NCBI GenBank assembly: GCA_016931995.1
Contig: JAFGDS010000102.1
Span: forward strand, 64,001 to 120,260
DNA: 56,260 bases
Direction: 5' to 3'
Source: Pirellulales bacterium
Lineage (GTDB): Bacteria; Planctomycetota; Planctomycetia; Pirellulales; Thermoguttaceae
Positions 40,517-48,359 of the stretch are shown in pieces. The position numbers and the translations under genes are program-made. Under the pieces are notes generated by a model. It did no database searches, had not been told where the DNA came from, and saw only the letters and a program-made list of their open reading frames with translations. Each line of letters begins with the position of its first letter. The first letter of the stretch is position 1.

Positions 40517-41011
40517 ATGTCCGACCGCCTCCCCATGACCCGCGAGGGATACCGCAAGCTCCGGGCCGAGCTGGACCATCTGGAAAACGACCAGATGCCC
40601 CGGATCGAGGAGCGGATCGGCAAGGCCCGCTCCGAGGGCGACCTGAACGAAAACGCCGAGTACCACGGCGCCAAGGAGAGCCAGGGCCTGCTCCAGGCGA
40701 AGATCAACCTGCTGCGCGACAAGCTCGCGCGGGCCGAGATCTTCGACCCCGCCAAAATGCCCAAGGACGAGGTGGCCTTCGGCTCGACCGTCGTGCTGCG
40801 CGACCTGGACCTGGGCGACGAGGAGCAATTCACCCTGGTTGGCGCGGGCGAAGAGGATTACGACGTGGGCAAGATCCTCATCACCAGCCCCTTGGCCCAG
40901 GGGCTCTTGGGCAAGAAGAAGGGCGATCGCGTGGAGATCCCCGTGCCGGCCGGAACGCTCAACTACGAAATCCTCGACATCCGCCTCGGCGACGACCCGC
41001 CCGAGGAGTGA
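40517..41011 (+). CDS. greA: Transcription elongation factor GreA
   Basis: A 164-residue factor that enters the RNA polymerase secondary channel and triggers cleavage of backtracked RNA. The N-terminal coiled coil (about 7-78) has the signature [18 protein letters not shown] near 37-54, with the tip acidic residues of GDLNEN intact. The C-terminal domain contains [24 protein letters not shown] about 12 bases before ATG 40517 is the likely ribosome binding site. Length and motifs are those of active GreA. Confidence 0.96.
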   Translation: MSDRLPMTREGYRKLRAELDHLENDQMPRIEERIGKARSEGDLNENAEYHGAKESQGLLQAKINLLRDKLARAEIFDPAKMPKDEVAFGSTVVLRDLDLGDEEQFTLVGAGEEDYDVGKILITSPLAQGLLGKKKGDRVEIPVPAGTLNYEILDIRLGDDPPEE

Positions 41012-41026
41012 CGTCCATGCCCCCGT

Positions 41027-41135
41027 GTGCCACTGGCTCCGCCCGTGCTTGAGTTCGACCTGACGCGGTCATCCCGAGCGCGGCGGAGGATCTCCCTGCC
41101 GCCCCGACGAGATCCTTCGCCGCGCTCGGGATGAC
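41027..41135. repeat. CACTGGC repeat next to a TCATCCCGAGCG hairpin
   Basis: GTGCCACTGGCTCCGCCCGT (from 41027) is followed by the hairpin GTCATCCCGAGCGCGGCGGA with GGATCTC (from 41068) and its complement GAGATCCTTCGCCGCGCTCG with GGATGAC (to 41135). It lies right after greA and could end its transcript. Confidence 0.8.
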
Positions 41136-41182
41136 GAAGAACGGCGGACGAGTGCAAGAGCGTCCACCGAGAGAGAAGCGAC

Positions 41183-41863
41183 ATGAATACTCCCACGCTC
41201 AACCGCCAACAGTCGCGCCGGCTCGACTGCCGGGCCATGGAGGAATACGGCATCCTGGGCCTGGTGCTCATGGAGAACGCCGGCCGGGGCGCGGCCGACG
41301 TGCTGTGCTCGTTGGGCATCGCCGGGCCGGTGGTGATCTGCTGCGGTCGCGGCAACAACGCCGGCGACGGCTTCGTCCTCGCCCGGCACCTCGATCTACG
41401 CGGTCACGTTGTCCACGTTGTGCTTTGGGCCCCGCCCGAGGCGCTTTCCGGCGACGCGGCGGCCAACTACCGGATTCTCGCCAAGACGGACGTGCCCATC
41501 ACGTCCTTCGCGGAGGGCCACGATCCCGCGCGGCTCGACGCGATTCTCGACGGCGCGGCGTGGATCGCGGACGGTCTGTTGGGCACGGGCGCGCAGGGCG
41601 ACCCGCGCCCGCCGTTGGACGACGTCATCGACCGGATCAACACCGCGCCGGCCCCGGTGTTGGCGATCGATCTGCCCAGCGGGCTGGACTGCGACACGGG
41701 CCGGGCGTCGGCGCACGCGATCCGCGCGGCGCACACCTGCACGTTCGCCGCGGCCAAGCCCGGCTTCTTCACGCCCGAGGCCCAACCCTACGTCGGCCGG
41801 CTGCACGTCCGCGACATCGGCGTGCCCCGCAAGCTGATCGACGCGGTCCTGGCCGAGCCGTAG
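41183..41863 (+). CDS. nnrE: NAD(P)H-hydrate epimerase
   Basis: A 226-residue enzyme that interconverts the R and S forms of hydrated NAD(P)H so that NnrD can repair them. It has the YjeF N-terminal fold: MEEYGILGLVLMENAGRGAA near 19-38, CCGRGNNAGDGFVLARHL near 53-70, and VLAIDLPSGLDCDTG near 157-171, with the catalytic Asp of the GNNxGDG loop. A KPGF motif follows. ATG 41183 has GAGAG upstream. The partner nnrD is at 12697-13548; the two are separate genes here. Confidence 0.92.
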   Translation: MNTPTLNRQQSRRLDCRAMEEYGILGLVLMENAGRGAADVLCSLGIAGPVVICCGRGNNAGDGFVLARHLDLRGHVVHVVLWAPPEALSGDAAANYRILAKTDVPITSFAEGHDPARLDAILDGAAWIADGLLGTGAQGDPRPPLDDVIDRINTAPAPVLAIDLPSGLDCDTGRASAHAIRAAHTCTFAAAKPGFFTPEAQPYVGRLHVRDIGVPRKLIDAVLAEP

Positions 41864-42227
41864 CGCCACGGGCTTTGCCAGCGCGTCTGGGGACTGTCCC
41901 GGTTTTCGCGTTTCGCGTCGGGGACTGTCCCCCTCTGTCGCCCCCCGGCGTTCACCCGGAGCGGCCCGTGGGCCCAGCCGGAATCCGTGGCGTAGAATAG
42001 AGAGACACGTTGTGTGACACTGGCTTTGCCAGTGCTGGTTGTGTGCCACTGGCTCCGCCAGTGCTGTTGTGTGCCACTGGCTCCGCCAGTGCTTGGCGGC
42101 GCCGAGGAATCGGCACTGGCCGAGCCAGTGGCACGCGTGTGAAGCCTTCGACGCGGGAATAATTGCGTCCGTATTGAACGATTCACGTCCCCAGAGAGAC
42201 GGCCCTTCCACCCTGTGACCGAACGCC
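41864..42227. repeat. Dense repeat cluster, four CACTGGC copies and GGGGACTGTCCC
   Basis: Copies start at 42014, 42043 and 42071 (same orientation, period 28-29 bases) and at 42113 (inverted), each about 22 bases with the core CACTGGC-GCCAGTG. Two GGGGACTGTCCC units lie at 41890-41935, separated by TTTTCGCGTTTCGCG. Spacers between the tandem copies are only 6-7 bases. No gene is evident in this 364-base gap. Confidence 0.85.
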
Positions 42228-43103
42228 ATGTTGTGCCGATGTCCCGAATGCGACCAGTACGTTGCCGCGCCGGCCGGAGTCGCCTCGACCGAGCGGGTGC
42301 GCTGCCCGTTGTGCCACGCTCAGTTCGCGATGGCGGCGGCCGCGCCCGCCGACGTGCCGGAGCTGATCGTCGTTCCGCCGGACGAGGACGACGAGGGACC
42401 CGACCTGGTCGTGGAGCGGCCCGACGACGTCGAGAGCGGCTCCGTCGCCATCGACGGCGCCGCGGGCTGGGCGCTGGCGTGCGAAGACGACGCGTTTGAA
42501 ATCCTGATCGAGCCTGCCGAGGGCGAGTCGTCCCAACAGCAACCCGCGCCGGACGCGATCGCCCCGGAGGAGACCGCCCAGGATGATGCGGTCGCCGAAG
42601 CCGTCGCGCCGGAGACGCTCGCTCTGGACGAAGTGATCGCCGAGGCCGGCGCGCCGGACGAGATCGCGATGTACGACGTGGGACCGGCGGGGCCGTTGGT
42701 CAACGGGGTCGCGGCGGAAGGCGTCGCGAGAGACGAGCCCTCGGCCGAGCCCGACGAGGAGGACCTGTTCGCCATCGCGCCGCCACGCGGGAAAGGCGAG
42801 TCCGCCCGCCGCGGCGACGGGACGGTCGCTTTCGCGCCGGTCGATCGCTCCGGCGTCGACGACTCGGCCGCGGCCGTGGCCGCGCGCCTGCGGCGAAACG
42901 CCCGGCGGACCAACCTGGGCGCCGAGATCGTCAAGATCGTGCTGGGCGGCGTGGTCGGCCTGGCGCTGGGCTATTACGGCCTGAACTACTTCGGCGGCGA
43001 GCGTTTCGATCGCCTCCCCCTCTACCTGCCCGGCTGCCCCCACACCTACCATCACTGGCCAACCCAGCCCGCCGAGCCGGCGACCGATCAACCGGGACGA
43101 TAG
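42228..43103 (+). CDS. Zinc-ribbon protein with acidic linker and membrane helix, unknown
   Basis: A 291-residue protein beginning MLCRCPECDQYVAAP. Cys5/Cys8 (CPEC) and Cys26/Cys29 (CPLC) would bind zinc; Cys3 is extra. Residues 40-200 are acidic and low in complexity (repeats of Glu, Asp, Ala, Pro), likely disordered. A membrane helix KIVLGGVVGLALGYYGLNYF lies near 236-255, followed by a short Pro/His-rich end. This layout (ribbon, acidic linker, one helix) is common among planctomycete-only proteins, with unknown role. Confidence 0.7.
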   Translation: MLCRCPECDQYVAAPAGVASTERVRCPLCHAQFAMAAAAPADVPELIVVPPDEDDEGPDLVVERPDDVESGSVAIDGAAGWALACEDDAFEILIEPAEGESSQQQPAPDAIAPEETAQDDAVAEAVAPETLALDEVIAEAGAPDEIAMYDVGPAGPLVNGVAAEGVARDEPSAEPDEEDLFAIAPPRGKGESARRGDGTVAFAPVDRSGVDDSAAAVAARLRRNARRTNLGAEIVKIVLGGVVGLALGYYGLNYFGGERFDRLPLYLPGCPHTYHHWPTQPAEPATDQPGR

Positions 43104-43123
43104 GCTTCCACGGCCCCCCGCGT

Positions 43124-43223
43124 GTGCCACTGGCTTCGCCAGTGCGAGGTGGGCCGCATTCGGCGTGTGCCACTGGCTTCGCCAGTGGGTTATGTGCGGC
43201 AACACTGGCAGAGCCAGTGGCAC
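43124..43223. repeat. Three CACTGGC-GCCAGTG repeats
   Basis: Copies at 43124-43144 and 43167-43187 have the same orientation and 43202-43223 is inverted (ACACTGGCAGAGCCAGTGGC). They lie between the convergent zinc-ribbon gene and panB. Confidence 0.85.
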
Positions 43224-43265
43224 TCCGCGGGCATGCCCTGCGGCCTTGCCCTGCGGCCTTGCCCC

Positions 43266-44069
43266 CTAATGAAACGTCTGCTCCTCGCCCGGGAACGCGC
43301 CGCGGCGGACGTCGTCGCGCCAGCGGGTCACGGCGTCGGTCACCCGCGGGGCAAGCTGGGCGTAGGGCTTCACGTGACGCGGCACGTGGCCGGTGTTCAG
43401 GCCCAACAGGTCGTGCATCACCAGCACCTGGCCGTCGCAGTCCGGCCCGGAACCGATGCCGATCGTGGGGATCTTCACCGCGGCCGTGATATCCCGGGCG
43501 ACCTCGGCCGCGATGCACTCGAGCACCACCGAAAACGCGCCCGCCTCGGCCGCCGCCCGGGCGTCGGCCATCAGCTCCTCGCGGTCTCGCTGGACGCGGT
43601 ATCCGCCCAGGCTGTGGATGCTCTGCGGGCGCAAGCCCACGTGGGCCATGACGGGGATGCCGGCCGAGACCAGGGCCTCGATCACCTCGGCCTGGTCCAT
43701 GCCGCCCTCGAGCTTCACGGCCTGGCACCGCGTCTCCTTCAAGATCCGCCCGGCGTTTTCGATCGCCTTGTACCGGCCCAACAAGAAACTCGGAAAGGGC
43801 ATATCGACGATCACCAGCGCATTACGCACGGCGCGGCCGACCATCTCGGCGTGGTAGACGATCTCGTCGAGCGTCACCGGCAGCGTGTTGGCGTGGCCCT
43901 GCACGACCATCGACATGCTATCGCCCACCAGGATCGCCTCGATCCCCGCCGCGTCGATCAGTTGGGCCATCGGGAAATCGTACGCCGTCAACACGGTGAT
44001 CTTCCGCCGCGCCGCCTTCAAGGCCGCGAACCGCGGAACCGTCATTTGGCTCGACTCGGGCGACATCAT
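43266..44069 (-). CDS. panB: 3-methyl-2-oxobutanoate hydroxymethyltransferase
   Basis: A 267-residue TIM-barrel enzyme of pantothenate (coenzyme A) synthesis. It adds a hydroxymethyl group from methylene-tetrahydrofolate to alpha-ketoisovalerate. Motifs include ITVLTAYDFPMAQLIDAAGI near 22-41, ILVGDSMSMVVQGH near 44-57 with metal-binding Asp, VKLEGG near 121, and PVMAHVGLRPQS near 140. IPTIGIGSGPDCDGQVLVMH is the conserved late motif. The start MMSPESSQ at 44069 has GAGGTGG upstream, so 46 further upstream codons are left out. No other pantothenate genes are near. Confidence 0.95.
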   Translation of the reverse strand: MMSPESSQMTVPRFAALKAARRKITVLTAYDFPMAQLIDAAGIEAILVGDSMSMVVQGHANTLPVTLDEIVYHAEMVGRAVRNALVIVDMPFPSFLLGRYKAIENAGRILKETRCQAVKLEGGMDQAEVIEALVSAGIPVMAHVGLRPQSIHSLGGYRVQRDREELMADARAAAEAGAFSVVLECIAAEVARDITAAVKIPTIGIGSGPDCDGQVLVMHDLLGLNTGHVPRHVKPYAQLAPRVTDAVTRWRDDVRRGAFPGEEQTFH

Positions 44070-44528
44070 CGGCACACCACCTCGGGAAGCAAGATCACAG
44101 GGCACGCAGGGCCAGGGGGCAAAAACTCTATTGTAGGCACGATTTGAGAGGGCTTGCAGAGGATAACCCGGGCGGGTGGGACGAAGCGTGTTTCCCGTGT
44201 TGAACACTGAACAAACGAATATACATAATATCGCGGATGCGTCGCGCTATCATGGTTTCGTTGTGCATAACGTCCCGAAGATCACAGCCCTTCCTCTGCG
44301 TCTCCGCGTCTCCGCGCGAGCATTCTTCAACGATGTTTGTCTCGCGCGGAGGCGCGGAGGCGCGGAGAAGGGCTTCGCAATGAAGCCGTGCTTGGTAAGA
44401 CCAACAGGGGCGAGGTAATAGCCAGATCCTCCGACCAACGTCGGTAATCCTCGTAATTCACACGCAGCTTCACCTCCCTTCACCCCCGACCCCTCTCTCG
44501 CTCTCGCGGGCGAGGGAAGACGTTCGGT
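44070..44528. repeat. Gap with CGCGGAG inverted repeat element
   Basis: TCTGCGTCTCCGCGTCTCCG (from 44294) and the facing GGAGGCGCGGAGGCGCGGAG (ending 44368) are nearly complementary arms of about 32 bases around a 20-base loop. The element resembles that at 16320-16575. Near the right end, CCCCTCTCTCGCTCTCGCGG at 44491-44510 recalls the hairpin family of 39167. A promoter for panB must lie near 44080-44200 on the minus strand but was not identified. No gene is evident. Confidence 0.65.
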
Positions 44529-46130
44529 TTACACCTGAATCCAACCCAGGTAATGCAAATAGTCCAGCAGCCACGGGTGCGTCCAGGGGTTCCAGGTCGG
44601 ATAGCTGGCCGAGAGGACCGAGGCGGCCAGGAGGACCAGGGCCAGGGCTTGGGTCCAGCCGCGCCGGGCCATCGCGTCGGCGGCGGGGAGCATGACGACG
44701 AGCCATAACGGCGCGAGCCAGAAGACCCAGCGGAAGCCGCAGCTCATCCCGCCGTAGTTGCGGCCGTGCGTCTCGAGGAAGAGGAAAAAGACGAGACACA
44801 CCACCGACACCCCGCCCACCAGCACGGCCAGCTCCCGCCGGTTGCGATCGCCCCGGACGAGCCAAACGAGAACGCCGGCTACGCTCAAGAGCCACATGGG
44901 CGTGAGCGAGAAGATGCCGTGATGGCCCACCAGGGCGTGCAGGGCGTAGACGCGGTCGGACGGCTCGCCACGGTCCAGGCCGACGGGGTTTCGCCAGTAG
45001 CTTTCGATCTGGCGGCCATTGCGCTCGTAGGTGTAATCGTACCAGTTGTCGCCCTCGACGCGGTGCATGTACGGCGGCCGAAGATCCTCGTGGGCGATCC
45101 AGTTCGTGCCGAAAAAGGCCGCGGCCACCACCGCCACCGCCGGGACGAAGAAAAACAGCGTCGGCCGCGGCGCCTTCAGCAAGAGTACGCCGCCCAGCGC
45201 CGCCAAGAACGCCAGCGCCGGCAGGTCGTTGGTTACCGTGAACGCGCCGGCAAACCCGGCGAGCAGGAAATACCATGCGCTGCGCTTCCCATCGAACCAG
45301 ATCCGCGCGCCCGCCCAGAGGGCGACCATCGCGCCGGCCGCGCCGAGCGTGTGGTTGTTGAGGACGATGGCGAAGGTGGTCAAAAACGTGCCGAACGCCG
45401 CCGCGCCCACGACGAACAGCCGGCCCCAGTCGGTCGTGCCCAGCCACTCGGCCATCGCGGCCACGAGGCACATCATCAACGCCAGCGGCACGACGTTCGC
45501 CGTCACCAGCAGGAACCGGCCGATCTCGTAGGGATGCGTCCCGAGCGTGGCCCCGGTGAGCCGGTGGATGACCCAATACTCGCCAGCCAGTAGCGTCGAG
45601 AGCAGCGGCGGCTTGCTCGAATACACGTGGCCATCGTGCTTGACCATGTCGATCGTGTCCCAGCCGGGCTCCTGGATCACGCGGTCGATGGCATAGGGCG
45701 CGTCGGGCACCCGCATCTCCGGCTCGACCAGCGCCCGGACCGCGCAGAGCCGGCTTCGGTCGTTCGCGCTCAAGAACGGCCGGCGGAGGCGGATCCGCTC
45801 GCGCAGCCGCGTCTCCTCCTTGGCAAGCGCTTCGGCCAGGGCGTCGCCGGCGAGACCGCGCTGGGTGAACTGCGCGCGCTTCTCGCCTAGGGCCTTGGCG
45901 ATCCGGTCGTTCTCGACGGCCGTGCGATCGACCGCGTCCACGGCCAAGATCCGGCCGAGCATCGCGCCGACGCTCAAGGCGATGAAAATCGCGTACACGC
46001 CGCGGCGCAGCCGAGCGTTCGGATCGGCGGCGCGCTCTCCAACAACGCGACCCGACGAGCCGCTTGCGGCTTCGCAACGCGCCGGCTCGGGCGCGGATTT
46101 CGCGGAGGACGCGTTAGTATCTTCGTTCAT
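44529..46130 (-). CDS. Polytopic membrane glycosyltransferase, PMT/ArnT-like
   Basis: A 533-residue inner-membrane protein with about ten hydrophobic segments after residue 45. The first periplasmic loop contains acidic and charged sequence and YSSKPPLLSTLLAGEYW, typical of lipid-linked sugar transferases of the GT-C class (ArnT/PMT: a SKPPL-type motif after the first loop). It would use a polyprenyl-phosphate sugar as donor. The ATG at 46130 overlaps the stop of the upstream GT2 gene (ATGA), fixing the start. Residues about 18-25 are encoded by an intergenic-type repeat (46057-46077). Together with the GT2 gene it suggests periplasmic or lipid glycosylation. Confidence 0.78.
   Translation of the reverse strand: MNEDTNASSAKSAPEPARCEAASGSSGRVVGERAADPNARLRRGVYAIFIALSVGAMLGRILAVDAVDRTAVENDRIAKALGEKRAQFTQRGLAGDALAEALAKEETRLRERIRLRRPFLSANDRSRLCAVRALVEPEMRVPDAPYAIDRVIQEPGWDTIDMVKHDGHVYSSKPPLLSTLLAGEYWVIHRLTGATLGTHPYEIGRFLLVTANVVPLALMMCLVAAMAEWLGTTDWGRLFVVGAAAFGTFLTTFAIVLNNHTLGAAGAMVALWAGARIWFDGKRSAWYFLLAGFAGAFTVTNDLPALAFLAALGGVLLLKAPRPTLFFFVPAVAVVAAAFFGTNWIAHEDLRPPYMHRVEGDNWYDYTYERNGRQIESYWRNPVGLDRGEPSDRVYALHALVGHHGIFSLTPMWLLSVAGVLVWLVRGDRNRRELAVLVGGVSVVCLVFFLFLETHGRNYGGMSCGFRWVFWLAPLWLVVMLPAADAMARRGWTQALALVLLAASVLSASYPTWNPWTHPWLLDYLHYLGWIQV
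46057..46077. repeat. GAAGCCGCAAGCGGC repeat inside a coding sequence
   Basis: GAGCCGCTTGCGGCTTCGCA matches intergenic copies at 48253-48274 and at 52147-52170 (in inverse orientation). Here it is in frame within codons 18-25 of the membrane glycosyltransferase gene. Confidence 0.8.
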
Positions 46131-47149
46131 GAGCGGTCCAAGGAGGAATCCGTTGGGTTGGAGGAATCCAGATCCGAATCCGGCGACGCCGTCCGCGGCG
46201 GCCGGTCCGTCCGTTCGGCAATGGAATACGTCCGCACGTCGTGCCTGTGGTAGGCCAGGATCAATTCGCCCAGGAAGCCGATCGACATGAGCTGGCCGCC
46301 CAGGAGCAGCAGACCCACCGAGTAGATCACCGCGGGCCGCTGGTGCAGCGGGGTGAGCCCCAAATCCGGCGCGAGCTGCGCGACGAGCCAGTACCCGGCC
46401 AGATACACAAGCCCCACGAGGCCCAGCAGAAACGACCCGAGCCCCAACGTGCCCAGCACGTGCTGCGGCCGCTGGCCAAAACCGGTGAGGAACTTCACGG
46501 TCAAGAGATCGAGGAAGCCCTTGACGATTCGGGTGACGCCGTATTTCGAGCGGCCGAACTTCCGCGGGCGGTGCTGGATCACCAGCTCGCCCACGCGATA
46601 CCCCCGCGCCGCCGCCAGCACCGGCACGAACCGGTGCAGCTCGCCGTAAAGATGGACCTCCTCAAAGATCTCCCGACGGTAACACTTCATCCCGCAGTTG
46701 TGGTCGTGCAGCACCACGCCCGTCAGGCGGCTCACCATCCAGTTGAACACGCGGGAGGGCCACACCTTGTGCCATGGGTCGTGGCGGACCTGCTTGTATC
46801 CGCTGACCACGTCGAGGCCCTTGGTCATCTCGGCCAGAAATCGGGGAATCTCGCGCGGGTCGTCTTGGAGATCGGCGTCCAGCGTCATCACCAGTTCGCC
46901 CCGGGCGGTGGCAAAACCGGCGCTCAGGGCGGCCGCCTTGCCGAAGTTCCGCCGGAAACGCAGCGCCTTGACCCGGGGGTCCGCCTCGGCCAGCCGCCGG
47001 AGCACGTCCCAGGAGCCGTCGGTCGATCCATCATCGACGAAGACGACGTCGAGCTTGTAGCCCTGGGCCGCGGCCACCTCGGCCAGCTCGGCGTGCAGGG
47101 CGTCGAGGCTCTCGGCCTCGTTGAACACGGGAACGACGATGGAAAGCAT
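46127..47149 (-). CDS. Polyprenyl-phosphate glycosyltransferase, GT2 (DPM1/GtrB-like)
   Basis: A 340-residue enzyme with a cytoplasmic GT-A domain and two C-terminal membrane helices. It opens LSIVVPVFNEAESLDALHAE; the nucleotide-sugar motif VDDGSTDGS is at 38-46, with DADLQDDP near 92-99 and the C-terminal GKF/RSKYG block. Helices lie near 240-262 and 280-302. It should charge undecaprenyl phosphate with a sugar for the downstream PMT-like enzyme, with which it overlaps by 4 bases. The serine/aspartate-rich tail (SDLDSSNPTDSSLDRS) is not conserved. Confidence 0.9.
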   Translation of the reverse strand: MLSIVVPVFNEAESLDALHAELAEVAAAQGYKLDVVFVDDGSTDGSWDVLRRLAEADPRVKALRFRRNFGKAAALSAGFATARGELVMTLDADLQDDPREIPRFLAEMTKGLDVVSGYKQVRHDPWHKVWPSRVFNWMVSRLTGVVLHDHNCGMKCYRREIFEEVHLYGELHRFVPVLAAARGYRVGELVIQHRPRKFGRSKYGVTRIVKGFLDLLTVKFLTGFGQRPQHVLGTLGLGSFLLGLVGLVYLAGYWLVAQLAPDLGLTPLHQRPAVIYSVGLLLLGGQLMSIGFLGELILAYHRHDVRTYSIAERTDRPPRTASPDSDLDSSNPTDSSLDRS

Positions 47150-47190
47150 GCTTTTGCCTCGATTCCGTCGATTCTAACCCAGCCGGCGGG

Positions 47191-48138
47191 TCACGTCTGC
47201 CCACGACTACCCCCCATATAGAGTATAGCCGAGATTCCCAGTTCCGCCACCAACCACACGAGCCGGAGCACAACCGCCCCCGCCACCGCGACGAGCTGGC
47301 CGAACGAGGGCACCATCAACTCGGCCAGGACCATTTCCCGCACGCCGGCGCCCCCTGGAACAAGAGACAGGAATCCTGCCACCGTGGCGAGCGACACGCC
47401 GGCCAGACACCGGGGGAGCTGCCCCGCCCAGGAAAGCTCGTCCAGTCCCATCGCCCGGAGCACGGCCCAAAAGCTCGTCGCCAGCATGATCCAGACGAGG
47501 GTCATGGCCACCAAGCCGCGCAGGAGCGTGCCCCAGCCGAGCCGTTCGAGCCGGTAGGCCACGCCGGGATCGGAGCGTCCCACGCCGGCCAGCCGTGCCA
47601 ATCGTCGGAACACCTGCGGGAAGACGGGCAGACCCGCCAGGAGCAGCAATCCCAACGAAATCAGGCACAAAACGGCATGTTCGCGGAACCAGAAGGCCAG
47701 AATCGCGGCGGCCAGCAGGGCCCCGACGGACATCATGGTCAATGTCTCATGGAGCACGCTCGCGGCGGCCACGGTGGTGTTCACCCGCTGGCTGCGGATT
47801 AGGCCGGTCCGCAGAACGACCACCATGGCCTTGCCCGGCACGTATTTGCCGAGATGCCCGATGTAATACGCCCGGATCGTCTCGCCGAGCCTCGCGTCTT
47901 GCCCAAGCCGTCGCATCACATGCCGCCAAAAAAGCGCGGCCGGGAGCAGGCCGACAAGGTAGATCGCGCCAGAAGCAACCAGCCAGCCGGGGCGCACCGA
48001 GATCGGGTGGTCGCGAAGCTGCCGCACGGCGGTGAAGAGGGTGCCCCGGACAAACCAGAACAGCACCGCCACGATGGCCAGCTTCAGGGCGAGCAAGGCC
48101 CAGCGTTTCAGGCGGGAGGGCTTGGGCGACTCATCCAT
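47191..48138 (-). CDS. Membrane protein of the LPG-synthase transmembrane family
   Basis: A 315-residue protein with about eight hydrophobic segments, similar to the membrane part of lysylphosphatidylglycerol synthase and to archaeal AglD-type proteins. Typical stretches are YYIGHLGKYVPGKAMVVVLR near 90-110 and VAGFLSLVPGGAGVREMVL near 255-273. Members without the synthetase domain often sit in glycosylation loci and may be lipid flippases. MDESPKPS at 48138 is chosen as the start; a longer frame exists. It lies 41 bases upstream of the GT2 gene and is probably cotranscribed. Confidence 0.82.
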   Translation of the reverse strand: MDESPKPSRLKRWALLALKLAIVAVLFWFVRGTLFTAVRQLRDHPISVRPGWLVASGAIYLVGLLPAALFWRHVMRRLGQDARLGETIRAYYIGHLGKYVPGKAMVVVLRTGLIRSQRVNTTVAAASVLHETLTMMSVGALLAAAILAFWFREHAVLCLISLGLLLLAGLPVFPQVFRRLARLAGVGRSDPGVAYRLERLGWGTLLRGLVAMTLVWIMLATSFWAVLRAMGLDELSWAGQLPRCLAGVSLATVAGFLSLVPGGAGVREMVLAELMVPSFGQLVAVAGAVVLRLVWLVAELGISAILYMGGSRGQT

Positions 48139-48204
48139 GCGGGGGGTCCAGATCACATCGGACGCGGTCCGACTTATTCTGACGCCCGGGCGGGCCCGAT
48201 TCAA

Positions 48205-48359
48205 GGGTTAGGGGCGGCGCCGATGCCGCGCCGCGATGGCCGGCGTTCATGCATTGCGAAGCCGCAAGCGGCTTGCGAAGTCGGAATTAGGAACGTTGTC
48301 CGATTTCCCACTTCCGACTTCCGACCTCCAAATTCCGACCTCCAACCCCGAGTCCCCCC
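48205..48359. repeat. GCGAAGCCGCAAGCGGC copy and CCGACxTCC direct repeats
   Basis: ATTGCGAAGCCGCAAGCGGC at 48253-48272 is a palindromic repeat copy. After it come several direct copies of TTCCGACTTCCGACCTCCAA-like sequence (48308-48345). The latter is another simple repeat often seen before planctomycete genes, here leading straight into the transporter start. Confidence 0.7.

Noticed and set aside
42014-42134. Possible CRISPR array
   Set aside because: The period is regular but spacers are only 6-7 bases and nearly identical, the repeat is a known palindrome scattered across the window, and no cas gene is near.
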